Positions 23,666 through 33,469 are shown, counted from the first letter of the stretch. The stretch is DNA of 64,000 bases from SLFH01 sp050486265 (GCA_050486265.1 JBJHCY010000013.1:25475-89474), one strand, 5' to 3'. A program made the numbers and translations. Notes: generated by a model not told the origin, from the letters alone.

Positions 23666-25018
23666 TCAGTTGAGCAGCGAGGCCTGGATGCCGAAGCCGA
23701 ACTCGGAGCCGTCGTCGCTGCCGAGGATGTTGTGGCGGGAGAGCCCGGCGGTGCCGAGACCGATACCGGTCAGGGCCTCGTTGGCCTCGATCAGGCCGGA
23801 GGTCTTGTCGAAGGCGACGAAGAACTCACCTGTGACGCGGACGGCGTAGGAGCGCTCGATGGGGAACCAGTTCACGCCGAGGCGGATGAGGTTCTGGTTG
23901 TCCTCGTCGATGCCCAGGTCGCTGTCGAAGAAGAGGCCGTCGTAGCCGGCGTAGAGCTCGATCTGCTCGTCGACGAAGTAGCCGGCGCGGACCGCGAAGG
24001 CGAAGTGATCGGTCGAGGAGGCCTCGTCCGGATCGATGTGGGCGTAGTAGAAGTGTGCGGCGGCGCGGAAGCCGTCACCGCGGTACTCGACATCGGCGTC
24101 GATGAAGAACGCGTCGACATCGGCGGTGAAGCCGGTGTCGCCACCGCTCTGCCACAGGCCGCCGACACCGGCCCGCAGACCCTCGGGGGTGCCGCGGAAG
24201 GCGCTCTGTCCGACGAACGACTGACCGGGGTAGTTGCCCGAGAACTGGTCGCGGGTGCCCATGAAGTAGCCGTTGACGCGGGCGCCGAGGGCCCAGTCGG
24301 CCGAGTTGAAGGCGCCGATATCGGTGCCGGCCGAGCGGGCGCCGTCGCTGAAGTAGACCATGCCCTCGATCGCGTCCTGGCCGAAGCCGAGACCGAAGAA
24401 CTCCTGGCGGTCGGTGCCCAGGATCTCGTAGGCCAGCGAGCGCTCCATGGCCTGCTGGTACTGCGCCGGGGCGGCCTCGAAGGTCTGCAGCGGGCGGCCG
24501 CGACCGAACTGGAAGAACATCCCGTTCTCGAAGTTGTAGGTACCGATGAAGTCGAGCAGGTCGATCGACGACGAGTTGGCGCCGGGGCCGTCACCGTTGT
24601 CGAAGTCGAAGTCGCCCATACCGAAGTCGCCGAGCCCGGAGGCGCCGACCTGGATGAAGTATTCAAAGTCGGGGCTGCCGACATTGCCGAAGAAGAACAG
24701 GTTGACGCGGGACAGCTGGCCGCCGTGGGCGAAGTCGCTGTTGCCGCGGTCTTCCTCGTTGTTCCCGAAGTTGAAGAAGTGACGGTACTGCCCGAAGAGG
24801 CCGACATTGATGCTGTTGTTGCCAGCACTGTCGGTGAGGCCGAAGTGGCCGTTCTCGTGATAGGCGTTAGCCCCGGCCGCGAGCAGGCTGCTGCGGTTCT
24901 GGGCGTCACTGAGAAGCTCTGCACGCTGCGAGTTCTGAACATCGCTTGCGAGGCCCGCGCTCGAAGCGAGGGCGATCGCCGCACCGGCGAGCACACCAAA
25001 GGACTTGATCCGACTCAT
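23666..25018 (-). CDS. outer-membrane porin-like protein (OprO/OprP type)
   Basis: 450 residues with signal peptide MSRIKSFGVLAGAAIALASS then AGLAS. After a short polar region with a likely coiled-coil patch (NSQRAELLSDAQNRS), the protein is alternating aromatic beta strands (NSINVGLFGQYRHFFNFG, RVNLFFFGNVGSPDFEYFIQ, RAAAHFYYAHI) and ends in aromatic strands (EFGFGIQASLLN), the pattern of a phosphate-selective-porin-type beta-barrel. Acts as a diffusion channel; substrate unknown. A good promoter lies 200 bp upstream. The PhoB/PhoR-like pair diverges from it, so phosphate control is an attractive guess only. Confidence 0.75.
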   Translation of the reverse strand: MSRIKSFGVLAGAAIALASSAGLASDVQNSQRAELLSDAQNRSSLLAAGANAYHENGHFGLTDSAGNNSINVGLFGQYRHFFNFGNNEEDRGNSDFAHGGQLSRVNLFFFGNVGSPDFEYFIQVGASGLGDFGMGDFDFDNGDGPGANSSSIDLLDFIGTYNFENGMFFQFGRGRPLQTFEAAPAQYQQAMERSLAYEILGTDRQEFFGLGFGQDAIEGMVYFSDGARSAGTDIGAFNSADWALGARVNGYFMGTRDQFSGNYPGQSFVGQSAFRGTPEGLRAGVGGLWQSGGDTGFTADVDAFFIDADVEYRGDGFRAAAHFYYAHIDPDEASSTDHFAFAVRAGYFVDEQIELYAGYDGLFFDSDLGIDEDNQNLIRLGVNWFPIERSYAVRVTGEFFVAFDKTSGLIEANEALTGIGLGTAGLSRHNILGSDDGSEFGFGIQASLLN

Positions 25019-25216
25019 TTCCTGAGACTCCTTGCTTCGAACCAATGGGCCGCGTTCCACCACGGCCAGTGCGATCCACACCGTTCGAACCGGCACACAC
25101 ACCTTCCGGTATGTACGCCCCACGCTTTCGCCCGCCGACGCCGACGGGCCTGAATCCCCCCGCTCGCGGCACGGGCTGGAAACGCCCGAGAACCCCGTGA
25201 GCCGTCGGAGGGCAAG

Positions 25217-25244
25217 AGTATACGCCCGTTGCTAGCGGTCGCAA
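25217..25244 (-). promoter_or_regulatory. sigma70-type promoter of the porin gene
   Basis: On the minus strand TTGCGA (25244-25239), 16-nt spacer, TATACT (25222-25217). It predicts a leader of about 190 nt before the porin ATG at 25018. No other feature was recognised in the 454-bp divergent spacer 25019-25472. Confidence 0.65.
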
Positions 25245-25472
25245 ACTCTTGGTCAACACTTCTTCGGACGATCCGCCCGTGAACGCATGATTTTTCTCCC
25301 TCATCCCCCCGATTTTTCCTCAATACGCCCCCCCGAACGACCGAGCCCGCACCTTCACCGAATCCACACAAACACGCGCTGGCGTCTTGCACCCCCCTCC
25401 CCGTATGCTGATCCCGCTCGCAACGGACCCCGCAAGGCCCGACAAACACGCACCCCAAACAGGGGTATCCAC

Positions 25473-26186
25473 ATGTCCGCAGGCAAGACCGTCCTCGTCG
25501 TTGACGACGAACGCGACCTCGCTGAACTGGTCGCCTTCAACCTCCAGAAAGAGGGCTACAACGCCGTCATCGCCCACGACGGCAGAGAAGCGCTCGCCAA
25601 GATCGCCAAACAGACTCCAGACCTTGCCATCCTCGATGTCATGATGCCCGAGATCGACGGCATCAAACTCGCCAGCCGCCTCCGGGCCGACAAGGCCACC
25701 GCCACCCTCCCCATCATCATGCTCACCGCCAAGGGTGAGGAGGTCGATGAGCTGATCGGCCTCCAGGTCGGAGCCGACGACTACATCCCCAAGCCATTCT
25801 CCATGAAGATTCTGATGGCACGCGTTTCGGCCCTCCTCAGGCGGGCCGAGCCCCGGGCCGAGGGCGATGAGGACGAAACAAAGGAACTCGGCCCCGTCAC
25901 CGTCAACCTCTCCACCCACGAGGCTTTCGTCGAGGGCGAGCAGATCCGCCTCACCCTGACCGAGTTCCGCGTGCTGGCCACGCTGATCGAGGCGGGGGGC
26001 AGGGTTCTCAGCCGCGGCGCGCTGATCGCCAAGGCCATCGGCCCGGGCATCACCGTCACCGAGCGCACGATCGATGTCCATGTCACCTCGATCCGCAAGA
26101 AACTCGGGCCCCACGCCGGGCTGATCCAGACCGTCCGCGGCGTTGGGTACCGCGCGACGCTGAAGGCCGAGGCCGAGGCCGAGTGA
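25473..26186 (+). CDS. OmpR/PhoB-family response regulator
   Basis: 237 residues. Receiver domain: acidic pocket VVDDERD near 10, phospho-acceptor Asp in AILDVMMPEIDGIKL (about 55), Lys in DDYIPKPFS (about 106). C-terminal winged-helix DNA-binding domain with LTLTEFRVLATLIEAGGRV, VTERTIDVHVTSIRKKLG and the terminal RGVGYRA. Start at 25473 begins the receiver. Directly followed by its histidine kinase, so a PhoB-PhoR-type pair; the phosphate signal is inferred, not shown. Confidence 0.93.
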   Translation: MSAGKTVLVVDDERDLAELVAFNLQKEGYNAVIAHDGREALAKIAKQTPDLAILDVMMPEIDGIKLASRLRADKATATLPIIMLTAKGEEVDELIGLQVGADDYIPKPFSMKILMARVSALLRRAEPRAEGDEDETKELGPVTVNLSTHEAFVEGEQIRLTLTEFRVLATLIEAGGRVLSRGALIAKAIGPGITVTERTIDVHVTSIRKKLGPHAGLIQTVRGVGYRATLKAEAEAE

Positions 26187-26218
26187 ACCCGCGTCCGGTT
26201 GTCCTTCTATAGAGTCCG

Positions 26219-27577
26219 ATGCCGACCCGCCCTCTCCACCACGCGCCCGTCCCCGCTCTTGCGGGGTGCGGCGCCCTTGCCTTGGGGGCCGGTGTCCTCT
26301 CGCTGGCGGGCAGCCTGCCCCTCTGGGCCGGGGCGTCTGCGGTCGGCGTCGGCCTTATCGCCTCGCTCTGGACGATTCGGGACGCCCGAGCGTCGTCTTC
26401 GGCGCGCCTGAGCCGCCTCCGGTCCCAGCGGCGCGCCAGAGCACAGCGCCGGGCCCGGTCGGGCCAGCGCCTCTCGACCCTGCAGGCCGTGATCGACGCG
26501 ATCGACGCTCCTGTGATCGCCACCGACGAGCACGGGTTGGTTCGCGTCGCCAACGCCGCGGCCGAACTCTTCTTATCCAGGCGCGAAGCCCCGCTGGTCG
26601 GCCAGGGGATCGAGGAACTCTTCACCCAGGGCGACCTGCTTCGTCTGCACGAGTCTGCCGCGACCGGACCTCCCGTTTCCGGGCGCGTCCGCCTGCAACG
26701 CCCCGAGGGCATCCGGGTGTTTGAGGCCGCCGCGGCGCCCGCGTTGGGGCGCGGCGTCGGGAGGCGGGGCGTGGTGATGACGCTCCGCGATGTCACCGAG
26801 CTGGCGACCGCCGTGCAACTCAAGACCGACTTCGTCGCCAACGCCTCGCACGAGCTGCGCACGCCTCTGGCCTCGATCAGGGGGGCCGTCGAGACCCTCC
26901 GCGACGGGGGCGTCGAGCCCGGTCCGATGCAGGAGCGGCTGGTCCAGATGATCGCGTCCAACGCGTTGCGCCTGGAAGAGCTGATGAACGATCTGCTCGA
27001 CCTCTCGCGCCTGGAGTCGCCCGAGGCGACGATCGCCCGTGACGCGGTCGACGCCTGGGCGATGGCGGGGCGCCTGGGCGCCCTGTTCGACAGCGTCTGC
27101 GACGAGCGGAACATCGAGCTCGCCTTCGAGCTCGACCCCCGCCTCAAGGGCCTTCGGACCGACCGCCAGCTCCTGGAGATGATTCTCAAGAATCTGATCG
27201 AGAACGCGACCAAGTTCGCTAACCCCGGCACGACGGTCCGCGTTGTCGGTCGCCCTGTTCTCTCCAAACGCGGGCCGGAGGGCGTCCGCTTCGAGGTGAT
27301 CGACAAGGGCCAGGGCATCCCTCTGAAAGACCAGCCGCGGGTCTTCGAGCGCTTCTATCAGGTCGACCCCGCCAGAACCGGCTCCGGTCGGCGCGGCACC
27401 GGGCTGGGGCTGGCGATCGTCAAGCACGCGGTCCGCAACCTCGACGGGAGCGTCGGCCTCGAGTCGGTCTGGCAGAGCGGGACAACCGTCTGGTTCGAGC
27501 TGCCCGGGTGCCTCGGCACGCCCGCCGAGGGGCCGAAGAAGCGTCAGCGAGAAAGCGGGGCGACATCGACCCCGTGA
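26219..27577 (+). CDS. PhoR-type sensor histidine kinase
   Basis: 452 residues. Two N-terminal membrane segments (ALAGCGALALGAGVLSLAG, LWAGASAVGVGLIASLW) with almost no periplasmic loop, an Arg-rich linker, a PAS domain (~90-195: VIDAIDAPVIATDEHGLVRV), HisKA with the phosphorylated His in FVANASHELRTPLASIRG (about 212), and a HATPase domain with N box LIENATKFANPG, G1 DKGQGIP and G2 GTGLGLAIVKH. Partner of the regulator 32 bp upstream. TATAGA lies 5 nt before the ATG, so a second, leaderless transcript is possible. The 3' end overlaps a convergent lipoprotein gene by 34 bp. Confidence 0.93.
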   Translation: MPTRPLHHAPVPALAGCGALALGAGVLSLAGSLPLWAGASAVGVGLIASLWTIRDARASSSARLSRLRSQRRARAQRRARSGQRLSTLQAVIDAIDAPVIATDEHGLVRVANAAAELFLSRREAPLVGQGIEELFTQGDLLRLHESAATGPPVSGRVRLQRPEGIRVFEAAAAPALGRGVGRRGVVMTLRDVTELATAVQLKTDFVANASHELRTPLASIRGAVETLRDGGVEPGPMQERLVQMIASNALRLEELMNDLLDLSRLESPEATIARDAVDAWAMAGRLGALFDSVCDERNIELAFELDPRLKGLRTDRQLLEMILKNLIENATKFANPGTTVRVVGRPVLSKRGPEGVRFEVIDKGQGIPLKDQPRVFERFYQVDPARTGSGRRGTGLGLAIVKHAVRNLDGSVGLESVWQSGTTVWFELPGCLGTPAEGPKKRQRESGATSTP

Positions 27578-27999
27578 AGCTGGCGGAGGCGCCTCGCTAC
27601 GGCCCTGATCAAACGATCTTCGTCGGACGGGCGGCCGAACCGCCCGAGCCTCGCCCGGAGGGTGAACTCGTTCTCGCCCACCGGCGTGATCACCAGCTCG
27701 CCCGGCCGGCCCTGGGCATCGATCAGCTCGTAGCGGCGGCCGCCTTCTGGGCCTGGCCCTGCGCGGACGATCGCCAGCTCGGCCCGGATCATCGCGGCGT
27801 CGACGGCGGCGTCGAGGTCGGCAGCGTCGCCGATCGCCCGCATGACCGAGGGATCGCCGGCGAAGCGTGGGCCTTCTGGCGCGCCCCCGTTTGCGCAGCC
27901 GGCGACCGAGGCGGCAAGAAGACCGATAACTACTGCGATCGGGATGGCCATCGGGGCTCGGCGTGCGGAGAGGACTGGGAACTCGGTGGGTCGGGCCAT
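27544..27999 (-). CDS. putative lipoprotein
   Basis: 151 residues. MARPTEFPVLSARRAPMAIP leads into a hydrophobic stretch and the lipobox VAGC, so it is exported and lipidated. The mature part is a small alpha/beta domain (VMRAIGDAADLDAAVDAAMI, LVITPVGENEFTLRARLGR). Unknown function. Convergent with, and overlapping, the sensor kinase gene; diverges from phoH. A start at the second Met (27951) is also possible. Confidence 0.6.
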   Translation of the reverse strand: MARPTEFPVLSARRAPMAIPIAVVIGLLAASVAGCANGGAPEGPRFAGDPSVMRAIGDAADLDAAVDAAMIRAELAIVRAGPGPEGGRRYELIDAQGRPGELVITPVGENEFTLRARLGRFGRPSDEDRLIRAVARRLRQLHGVDVAPLSR

Positions 28000-28163
28000 G
28001 CGTATCTTCTCGGGCCGGTGTTCGCCGAGGAGGGAGAAAAGGGGTGGGGCCGGTGACGGATGATCGCTTACACTCTCGTTCCCGTCTGGAAGGGTGGCCG
28101 GAAGGCCGCCGGACGGGAGATCGGTCCGCGCCACCGCCGGGGGCGCGACGGAGACAGGATCGC

Positions 28164-29159
28164 GTGGAGATCACGATACGAATCCCCCACGGCCCCGACG
28201 GCGTCGGCGTGGTCGGCTCGGCCGACCGCAACATCAAGATGCTCCGTGAAGCGCTGGGTGTGAGGATCTCCAGCGTGGACGGGTCGATCCGGATCGGGGG
28301 CGAGTCCGACGCGGTGGCGGTCGCGCGCAATGTGCTCGAACAGATCGGTGCGGCGGCGGGGCGTGAGGAGTCGCTCAGCCGCGAGCAGGTGCTGGACCTG
28401 ATCGCCGACGAATCGGCCCGGGCCCGACTCGGTGGCCGATCGCACACGCCCGGTGCGGCCTCGGGCACCCTGAGTTGGGAGGGGGATCTCGATGTGTACG
28501 CGGGCGGGCGTCGCGTCGTCGCCCGAACCCCCAATCAGGAGCGTTACCTGGAAGCGATGCGGACCAACGACCTCGTGTTCGGGGTGGGTCCGGCGGGGAC
28601 GGGCAAGACTTTTCTGGCGGTGGCGGCGGCGGTGCACCTGCTCAAGCAGCACCGGGCGAAAAAGGTGGTGCTGGTCCGCCCGGCTGTTGAGGCGGGGGAG
28701 AAGCTGGGGTTCCTGCCGGGCGACCTGGAGGCGAAGGTGAACCCGTATCTGCGTCCTCTGCTCGACGCGCTGCACGACATGGCCGATTACGGGACGATCA
28801 GGAGGTTCATGGAGGGCGATGTGGTGGAGATCGTCCCCCTGGCGTTCATGCGGGGTCGCACCCTGAACGGGTCGGTGATCATTCTCGACGAAGCGCAGAA
28901 CTCGACGCGGGGACAGATGAAAATGTTCCTGACCCGCATGGGGCACGGCTCGAAGATGATCGTGACGGGCGACCCGACCCAGGTGGACCTGCCCGATCCG
29001 GGCGAGAGCGGGCTGGTCGACGCGGTACGCCGGCTCAAGCGCGTGCGGGGGGTCGAGAGCGTCTGGCTGGAAGGGGCGGATGTGGTCCGTCACCCGCTCG
29101 TGCAGCGGGTGCTGGAGGCGTACGGGGACGAACGGCCTGTTGAAACAGAGGCGGGCTGA
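28164..29159 (+). CDS. phoH: PhoH-like P-loop ATPase
   Basis: 331 residues. N-terminal KH-like segment (VEITIRIPHGPDGVGVVGSA, NIKMLREALGVRI), then the PhoH ATPase: Walker A GPAGTGKTFLAVAAA near 150, Walker B SVIILDEAQNSTRGQMKMF near 245, sensor TGDPTQVDLP. Members bind RNA and are linked to ribosome or rRNA maturation. The GTG at 28164 is preferred: GGAGACAGG lies just before it and the family N-terminus begins there; a GTG at 28053 would add a low-complexity Arg-rich extension. Seven bp before the HD hydrolase gene, the usual phoH/pgpH neighbourhood, but ybeY is not here. Confidence 0.92.
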   Translation: MEITIRIPHGPDGVGVVGSADRNIKMLREALGVRISSVDGSIRIGGESDAVAVARNVLEQIGAAAGREESLSREQVLDLIADESARARLGGRSHTPGAASGTLSWEGDLDVYAGGRRVVARTPNQERYLEAMRTNDLVFGVGPAGTGKTFLAVAAAVHLLKQHRAKKVVLVRPAVEAGEKLGFLPGDLEAKVNPYLRPLLDALHDMADYGTIRRFMEGDVVEIVPLAFMRGRTLNGSVIILDEAQNSTRGQMKMFLTRMGHGSKMIVTGDPTQVDLPDPGESGLVDAVRRLKRVRGVESVWLEGADVVRHPLVQRVLEAYGDERPVETEAG

Positions 29160-29166
29160 GCAGCCG

Positions 29167-31554
29167 ATGGCCAGAGAACACACCAGAACCGGACGGAGCA
29201 AGGCGAAGGGACGCGCCGGCGATGTCGGGAGGCTCCGCGACCGGCCCAAGTCCGAGCTGCTGCTGACGGCGCTGCGTTCGCGCGAGTTCGGCTGGGCGGT
29301 GGTGATCGTGCTGCTGCTCACGGCGTTGTGCGCGCCCCTGGCGGTCTGGACGCGGGAGCGGCCGATCGAGGCGCCCGGGCGCGTGATGACCATCACGCGC
29401 GAGGTGCGCGTGCCGGTGCAGATCCACGACGAGTCGGCGACGCAGGCGGCGCAGGCGGAGGCCCGCCAGCGGACGCCCCGCGTGTACATCGAAGAGGCGG
29501 GCGTCCTCGACGAGATCCGCTCGTCGCTGCTGAACCTCCCGCGGACGCTGGAGAACGCCGAGACGATCGAGGATGTTGAGGCCGGGATCGTCGATCGCTT
29601 CGGCCTGACGCAGGAGCGTATGGACGCGGTGCGTGTCGCGGCCGACGAGGGTCGCGAGCGCGAGGCGTGGCGGCGCGGGGTCGAGCAGCTCGTCGAGCTG
29701 CTCCGCGAGACGCCGATCCTCGACGAGGAGACCTGGCAGCGAGAGAGCCAGGTCGGCCTGCGGGGCGAGAAGTTCATCGAGCTGCGCGGGCGCGTCAACC
29801 GGCCGGTTTCCGACGAGTCGGCGATCAACCTGGGCGACCGGCGCCAGCTCGAACGGGAGGCGTCGCGCCTGGCGTGGGCGGCGGGCTTCCGGGACGGGCA
29901 GGCCGAGGCGGTCGCGGCTCGGCTCCAGAGCGAGCCGAAGGCGACCTACCGCTTCGACGAGACGGCGACGCTTGAGGCGCAGCAGCGTGCCGCCGAGGCG
30001 GTCCCGGCGCAGCGTCGCGAGGTGCCGCGCGGGACGATCATCTTCCGGCGGGGCGATGTGCTCAGCGCGTCGCAGTACGAGCTTCACCAGATCGAGATGG
30101 CGAGGTTCCGCGAGCAGCGTCCGGCGTGGACGCTGGCGCTGAAGCGGTTCTCGATCGGGCTCGGTGTGGGGCTGCTGCTGATCGCGGGTGCGGTGTACTG
30201 CACGATGTTCTGCCCCCGTCTACGCGCCAGCCCGTCGCGCATGGGCTGGATGGCTGGGCTCCTGGGGCTGGCGACCTTACTGTCGTGCCTTGGGACGGTT
30301 GTGTTCCCGCAGCTGTCGGTGGTGACGCTGACGGCGCCGGTGATCTTCGCCGCGGTGATCATCGTGATCGCGTACGACCAGCGGACGGCGTTGGCGGTCG
30401 GCGGGCTGCTTGCGTTGTTGGTGTGTTTGTCGACGGGTGCGCCCATGTCGACGCTGGCGCTTATGGGGGCGGGGATAGGCGTGGCGGTCTGGCACCTGCC
30501 GGACATCCGCAGCCGCAACACGCTGATCCGCATGGGCATCACGCTTGCGATCACGCTGGGCCTGGGCTCGGCGCTGGCGGACCTCTTGGAAGGCCCGGTG
30601 ACGCCGGCGCTCTTGGGGCAGTCGGGGCGTGACGCGTTCCTGGCGGCGATCACGGGCGTGTTCGTCGCGGCGCTGACGATGTTTATTCTGCCGACGATCG
30701 AGCGCGTGTTCGACATCACCACCGGCATGTCGCTGGTGGAGCTGCGCGACCCCAAGCAGCCGCTGCTCCGAGAGCTGCAGATGCGCGCCCCGGGCACCTA
30801 CAACCACTCGCTGAATGTCGCGTCGATCGCCGAGGCGGCGGCGGACTCGATCCGGGCCGACTCGCTGCTGACCTATGTCGGCGGGCTGTACCACGACATC
30901 GGGAAGATGAACAAGCCCGAGTACTTCGTGGAGAACCAGGCCGGCGGCCCCAACAAGCACGACAAGCTCAGCCCCGCGATGAGCCTGCTGGTGATCGTCG
31001 GGCATGTCAAGGACGGGGTCGAGATGGCCCGCGAGTACGGGCTGCCCAAGCCGGTGGTCCACTTCATCGAGGCGCACCACGGGACGACGCTCGTCGAGTA
31101 TTTCTACCGCAGGGCTCAGGAGCAGGCGCAGGAACAAGCGGCCCAGCGGAAGGCCGAGAAGGCGCAGAAGGAAGCCGCAGAAGAGGGCAAGGCGGTCGCG
31201 ACCGCCCCCGCGCCGGCGTCGCTGGAGGGGCCCGAGGAGTTCGAGTACCGCTACCCCGGCCCGCGCCCGCGCACCAAGGAAGTCGCGATCCTCATGCTCG
31301 CCGACGCGATCGAGAGCGCCACGCGCACGCTCGCCGAACCCACGCCCTCACGCATCGAGACTCTCGTGCGGACGATCGCCGACCGGCGCCTGCTCGACGG
31401 CCAGTTCGACGAGTGCAACCTGACCCTCGCCGAGCTGCGGACGATCACCGAGTCGATCAGCAAGACCGTCGCCTCGATCTACCACGGGCGGATCTCGTAC
31501 CAGAGCGACAAGGGCGACAGCCGCAGGGAGACGCGGACCTCGCGGCTGGCGTGA
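29167..31554 (+). CDS. PgpH-like 7TM-HD hydrolase (c-di-AMP phosphodiesterase family)
   Basis: 795 residues. One N-terminal membrane anchor (FGWAVVIVLLLTALCAPLA), a large extracytoplasmic 7TMR-HDED region to about 310, a block of seven transmembrane helices (~320-520), and a cytoplasmic HD domain: YNHSLNVASIAEAA, GGLYHDIGKMNKPEYF, and a third metal-ligand motif in HFIEAHHGTTLVEYFY. Relatives hydrolyse cyclic di-AMP. An Ala/Glu/Lys-rich insertion with a likely coiled coil (AQEQAQEQAAQRKAEKAQK) splits the HD domain, a difference from PgpH of Firmicutes. Co-directional with phoH. Confidence 0.9.
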   Translation: MAREHTRTGRSKAKGRAGDVGRLRDRPKSELLLTALRSREFGWAVVIVLLLTALCAPLAVWTRERPIEAPGRVMTITREVRVPVQIHDESATQAAQAEARQRTPRVYIEEAGVLDEIRSSLLNLPRTLENAETIEDVEAGIVDRFGLTQERMDAVRVAADEGREREAWRRGVEQLVELLRETPILDEETWQRESQVGLRGEKFIELRGRVNRPVSDESAINLGDRRQLEREASRLAWAAGFRDGQAEAVAARLQSEPKATYRFDETATLEAQQRAAEAVPAQRREVPRGTIIFRRGDVLSASQYELHQIEMARFREQRPAWTLALKRFSIGLGVGLLLIAGAVYCTMFCPRLRASPSRMGWMAGLLGLATLLSCLGTVVFPQLSVVTLTAPVIFAAVIIVIAYDQRTALAVGGLLALLVCLSTGAPMSTLALMGAGIGVAVWHLPDIRSRNTLIRMGITLAITLGLGSALADLLEGPVTPALLGQSGRDAFLAAITGVFVAALTMFILPTIERVFDITTGMSLVELRDPKQPLLRELQMRAPGTYNHSLNVASIAEAAADSIRADSLLTYVGGLYHDIGKMNKPEYFVENQAGGPNKHDKLSPAMSLLVIVGHVKDGVEMAREYGLPKPVVHFIEAHHGTTLVEYFYRRAQEQAQEQAAQRKAEKAQKEAAEEGKAVATAPAPASLEGPEEFEYRYPGPRPRTKEVAILMLADAIESATRTLAEPTPSRIETLVRTIADRRLLDGQFDECNLTLAELRTITESISKTVASIYHGRISYQSDKGDSRRETRTSRLA

Positions 31555-31608
31555 TGGGGGCCGTCGTCGTCGGGGCGGATCGGTTCGCGCCCTTGGTTGT
31601 CTAGCGCA

Positions 31609-31630
31609 CCGACCTCGCCTGCGAGGTCGG
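31609..31630. repeat. CCGACCTC-type hairpin in convergent spacer
   Basis: CCGACCTCG, loop CCTG, CGAGGTCGG, nine perfect pairs, between the convergent HD hydrolase and dihydrouridine synthase genes. No T-run. Its arms match the REP-like family at 17907-17931. Confidence 0.55.
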
Positions 31631-31664
31631 CGGCGCAGGCGGGCGCTGCGGTTTGCAGCACTGC

Positions 31665-32930
31665 TCACCGAGCCGCGAGTTGGTCGCGCACGCCGTAATG
31701 CTCATCGAGCACATTTCGCCAGTCATCGAGGCTTTCGACCGCGATCATGGCCTTGCGGACCCGCTCGCCCTCTGGGTGATGGGCGGCGAAGCGGATGCCG
31801 AACTTGCGCATCGCCTTGGCGGTGTGCAGCTCGGGGCGTCGCATCTGCGCGTTGACGCCCATCGCGAGCTCGAAGTGGCTCAGCAGGACTTCGCGCTGCT
31901 CGTCGATGGTCGGGGGCGTCGGCGGGTCGCCGGCCATCATCTGGCGCGCCTGGCGGAAGATCCACGGGTTGCCGATGCACCCGCGAGCCACGCTCACGCC
32001 GGCGACGCCGGTGTACTCGATCATCCTGAAGATGTCCGGGGCCGACCAGATGTCGCCCGAGCCGAGGATCACGCGCCCCGGGTTCTTGGCCACGATCTCG
32101 CGGAGCAGGTCCCAGCGGCTGGGGCCGATGTACTTCTGCTGGACCGTCCGCGCGTGCACGGTGGCCCACGCGACGCCCGTCTCGAAAGTCGCGTCCATGA
32201 TGCGGTCGAAGTTGCGGGCCATCTCCGGCGTGTCGTCGAACGAGCGCCGGATTTTGATGGTGACCGGGACCCGCGTCGGCAGCGCCTCACGCACGGCGCG
32301 GACGATCGCGATCGCGCCCTCGGGCTCGGCGAGCCAGTGCCCGCCCCGGGCCTTGCGCGCGATCTTCTTGACCGGGCAGGCGAGGTTGATGTCGATGGCG
32401 GCGAAGGTGTCGGCCGGGTCGTGACCGTTCGAGCCCCCCGGGGTCTCGTGAGCGGCCTCGGCACTTGCCCCGCTGGGCGAGGTCTCGGCCATCTGCCGGT
32501 AGACGCGGTCTGGGCGTCGGCCCTGCTCGATCATCTTGAGGGCCGCGGCGGCCATCTCGGCGGGGTCTGAGCCCATGATCTGGCCGACGAGGGGGTGGTC
32601 TTCGTCGCCGCCGGGGACATTGTCGTGCAGTTCGCCGAGGTCGGCCTTGGCGAAGCCTCTGCCGCCGGCGAGGAGGGTGCGGTCGAGGAGGGCCTCGGTG
32701 ACGCAGAGGGGGCAGCCGTGTCGGCGGGCGATGATGCGCATGGCCGCGTCGGAGTACCCTGCAAGGCCGGCCTGGAAGAACGGGGCGTCGAAGGCGGGAA
32801 CGATTGCCGCCAGACGCGGGTCGGGCCCGCGCTCGCCGAGGCGGCGCGCGACCGCACCGGCGTCGATCGCGCCCGAGCCCGGGGCGACGGCCGGTGTCGG
32901 CGGGGTGGCGTTGCCTGTGCTGCAGCCCAT
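31665..32930 (-). CDS. dus: tRNA-dihydrouridine synthase (DusB-like)
   Basis: FMN-dependent reduction of uridine to dihydrouridine in tRNA. 421 residues, longer than the usual ~320 owing to an N-terminal Gly/Pro-rich lead and a ~30-residue insertion (about 150-180) before the active site. Family motifs: PFFQAGLAGYSD at the barrel start, catalytic Cys in DINLACPVKKIARKARGG, PVTIKIRRSFDD, TVHARTVQQKY, and phosphate-binding VSVARGCIGNPWIFRQ. The start at 32930 is preferred to a 21-codon longer form because TATCGT lies 7 nt before it on the minus strand and a divergent gene begins at 32957. Confidence 0.9.
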   Translation of the reverse strand: MGCSTGNATPPTPAVAPGSGAIDAGAVARRLGERGPDPRLAAIVPAFDAPFFQAGLAGYSDAAMRIIARRHGCPLCVTEALLDRTLLAGGRGFAKADLGELHDNVPGGDEDHPLVGQIMGSDPAEMAAAALKMIEQGRRPDRVYRQMAETSPSGASAEAAHETPGGSNGHDPADTFAAIDINLACPVKKIARKARGGHWLAEPEGAIAIVRAVREALPTRVPVTIKIRRSFDDTPEMARNFDRIMDATFETGVAWATVHARTVQQKYIGPSRWDLLREIVAKNPGRVILGSGDIWSAPDIFRMIEYTGVAGVSVARGCIGNPWIFRQARQMMAGDPPTPPTIDEQREVLLSHFELAMGVNAQMRRPELHTAKAMRKFGIRFAAHHPEGERVRKAMIAVESLDDWRNVLDEHYGVRDQLAAR

Positions 32931-32956
32931 CGGCCAGACGATAGGAAAGGGAAGCG

Positions 32957-33469
32957 ATGCGACAGCGATCTGACGGGCGACGGGCGGACGCACACCGGCG
33001 ATCGGCGCGGCTCAGCGCCTCGGCGTGCCTCCTCGCCCTGACACTTGTCCTGGGTTCTGTTCTGGGCGCGGGCCTGGGCGGGTGCGCCGGGATGCGGATC
33101 GACACCACCTACGCGAGGCCTTATCCCGCCGAACTGGCCCAGGGCGAGACGCTGGACATCCAGGTCTTCAGGCGCAAGGGGCGGGTCGAGTTCACCAACA
33201 CCACGGCCAGAAGTTTCGGGCCCGCGACGCTCTGGCTGAACCGGTGGTACAGCCGCCCGATCGAGCCGCTGGATGTCGGCGAGAGCCGCTCGTACCGGCT
33301 CGACGAGTTCCGCGACGAGTTCGGCGAGGGGTTCAGGCCGGGCGGGTTCTGGGCGACGCGTCCGCCCGACCGGCTGTACCTGGCCCAGCTCGATGTCGAG
33401 GGCGAGGGCGGGGACGAGAATGGTCCGACGCTGTACGGGCTGGTCGTCGTCTCCGACCGGCCGGACTGA
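32957..33469 (+). CDS. putative lipoprotein
   Basis: 170 residues with an Arg-rich N-terminus, hydrophobic segment (ACLLALTLVLGSVLGAGLGG) and lipobox Cys at 43. The mature part is a single beta-rich domain (DIQVFRRKGRVEFTNTTARS, WLNRWYSRPIEPLDVGESRS) that resembles an immunoglobulin-like fold. Function unknown. GGGAAG precedes the ATG at good distance. Confidence 0.68.
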   Translation: MRQRSDGRRADAHRRSARLSASACLLALTLVLGSVLGAGLGGCAGMRIDTTYARPYPAELAQGETLDIQVFRRKGRVEFTNTTARSFGPATLWLNRWYSRPIEPLDVGESRSYRLDEFRDEFGEGFRPGGFWATRPPDRLYLAQLDVEGEGGDENGPTLYGLVVVSDRPD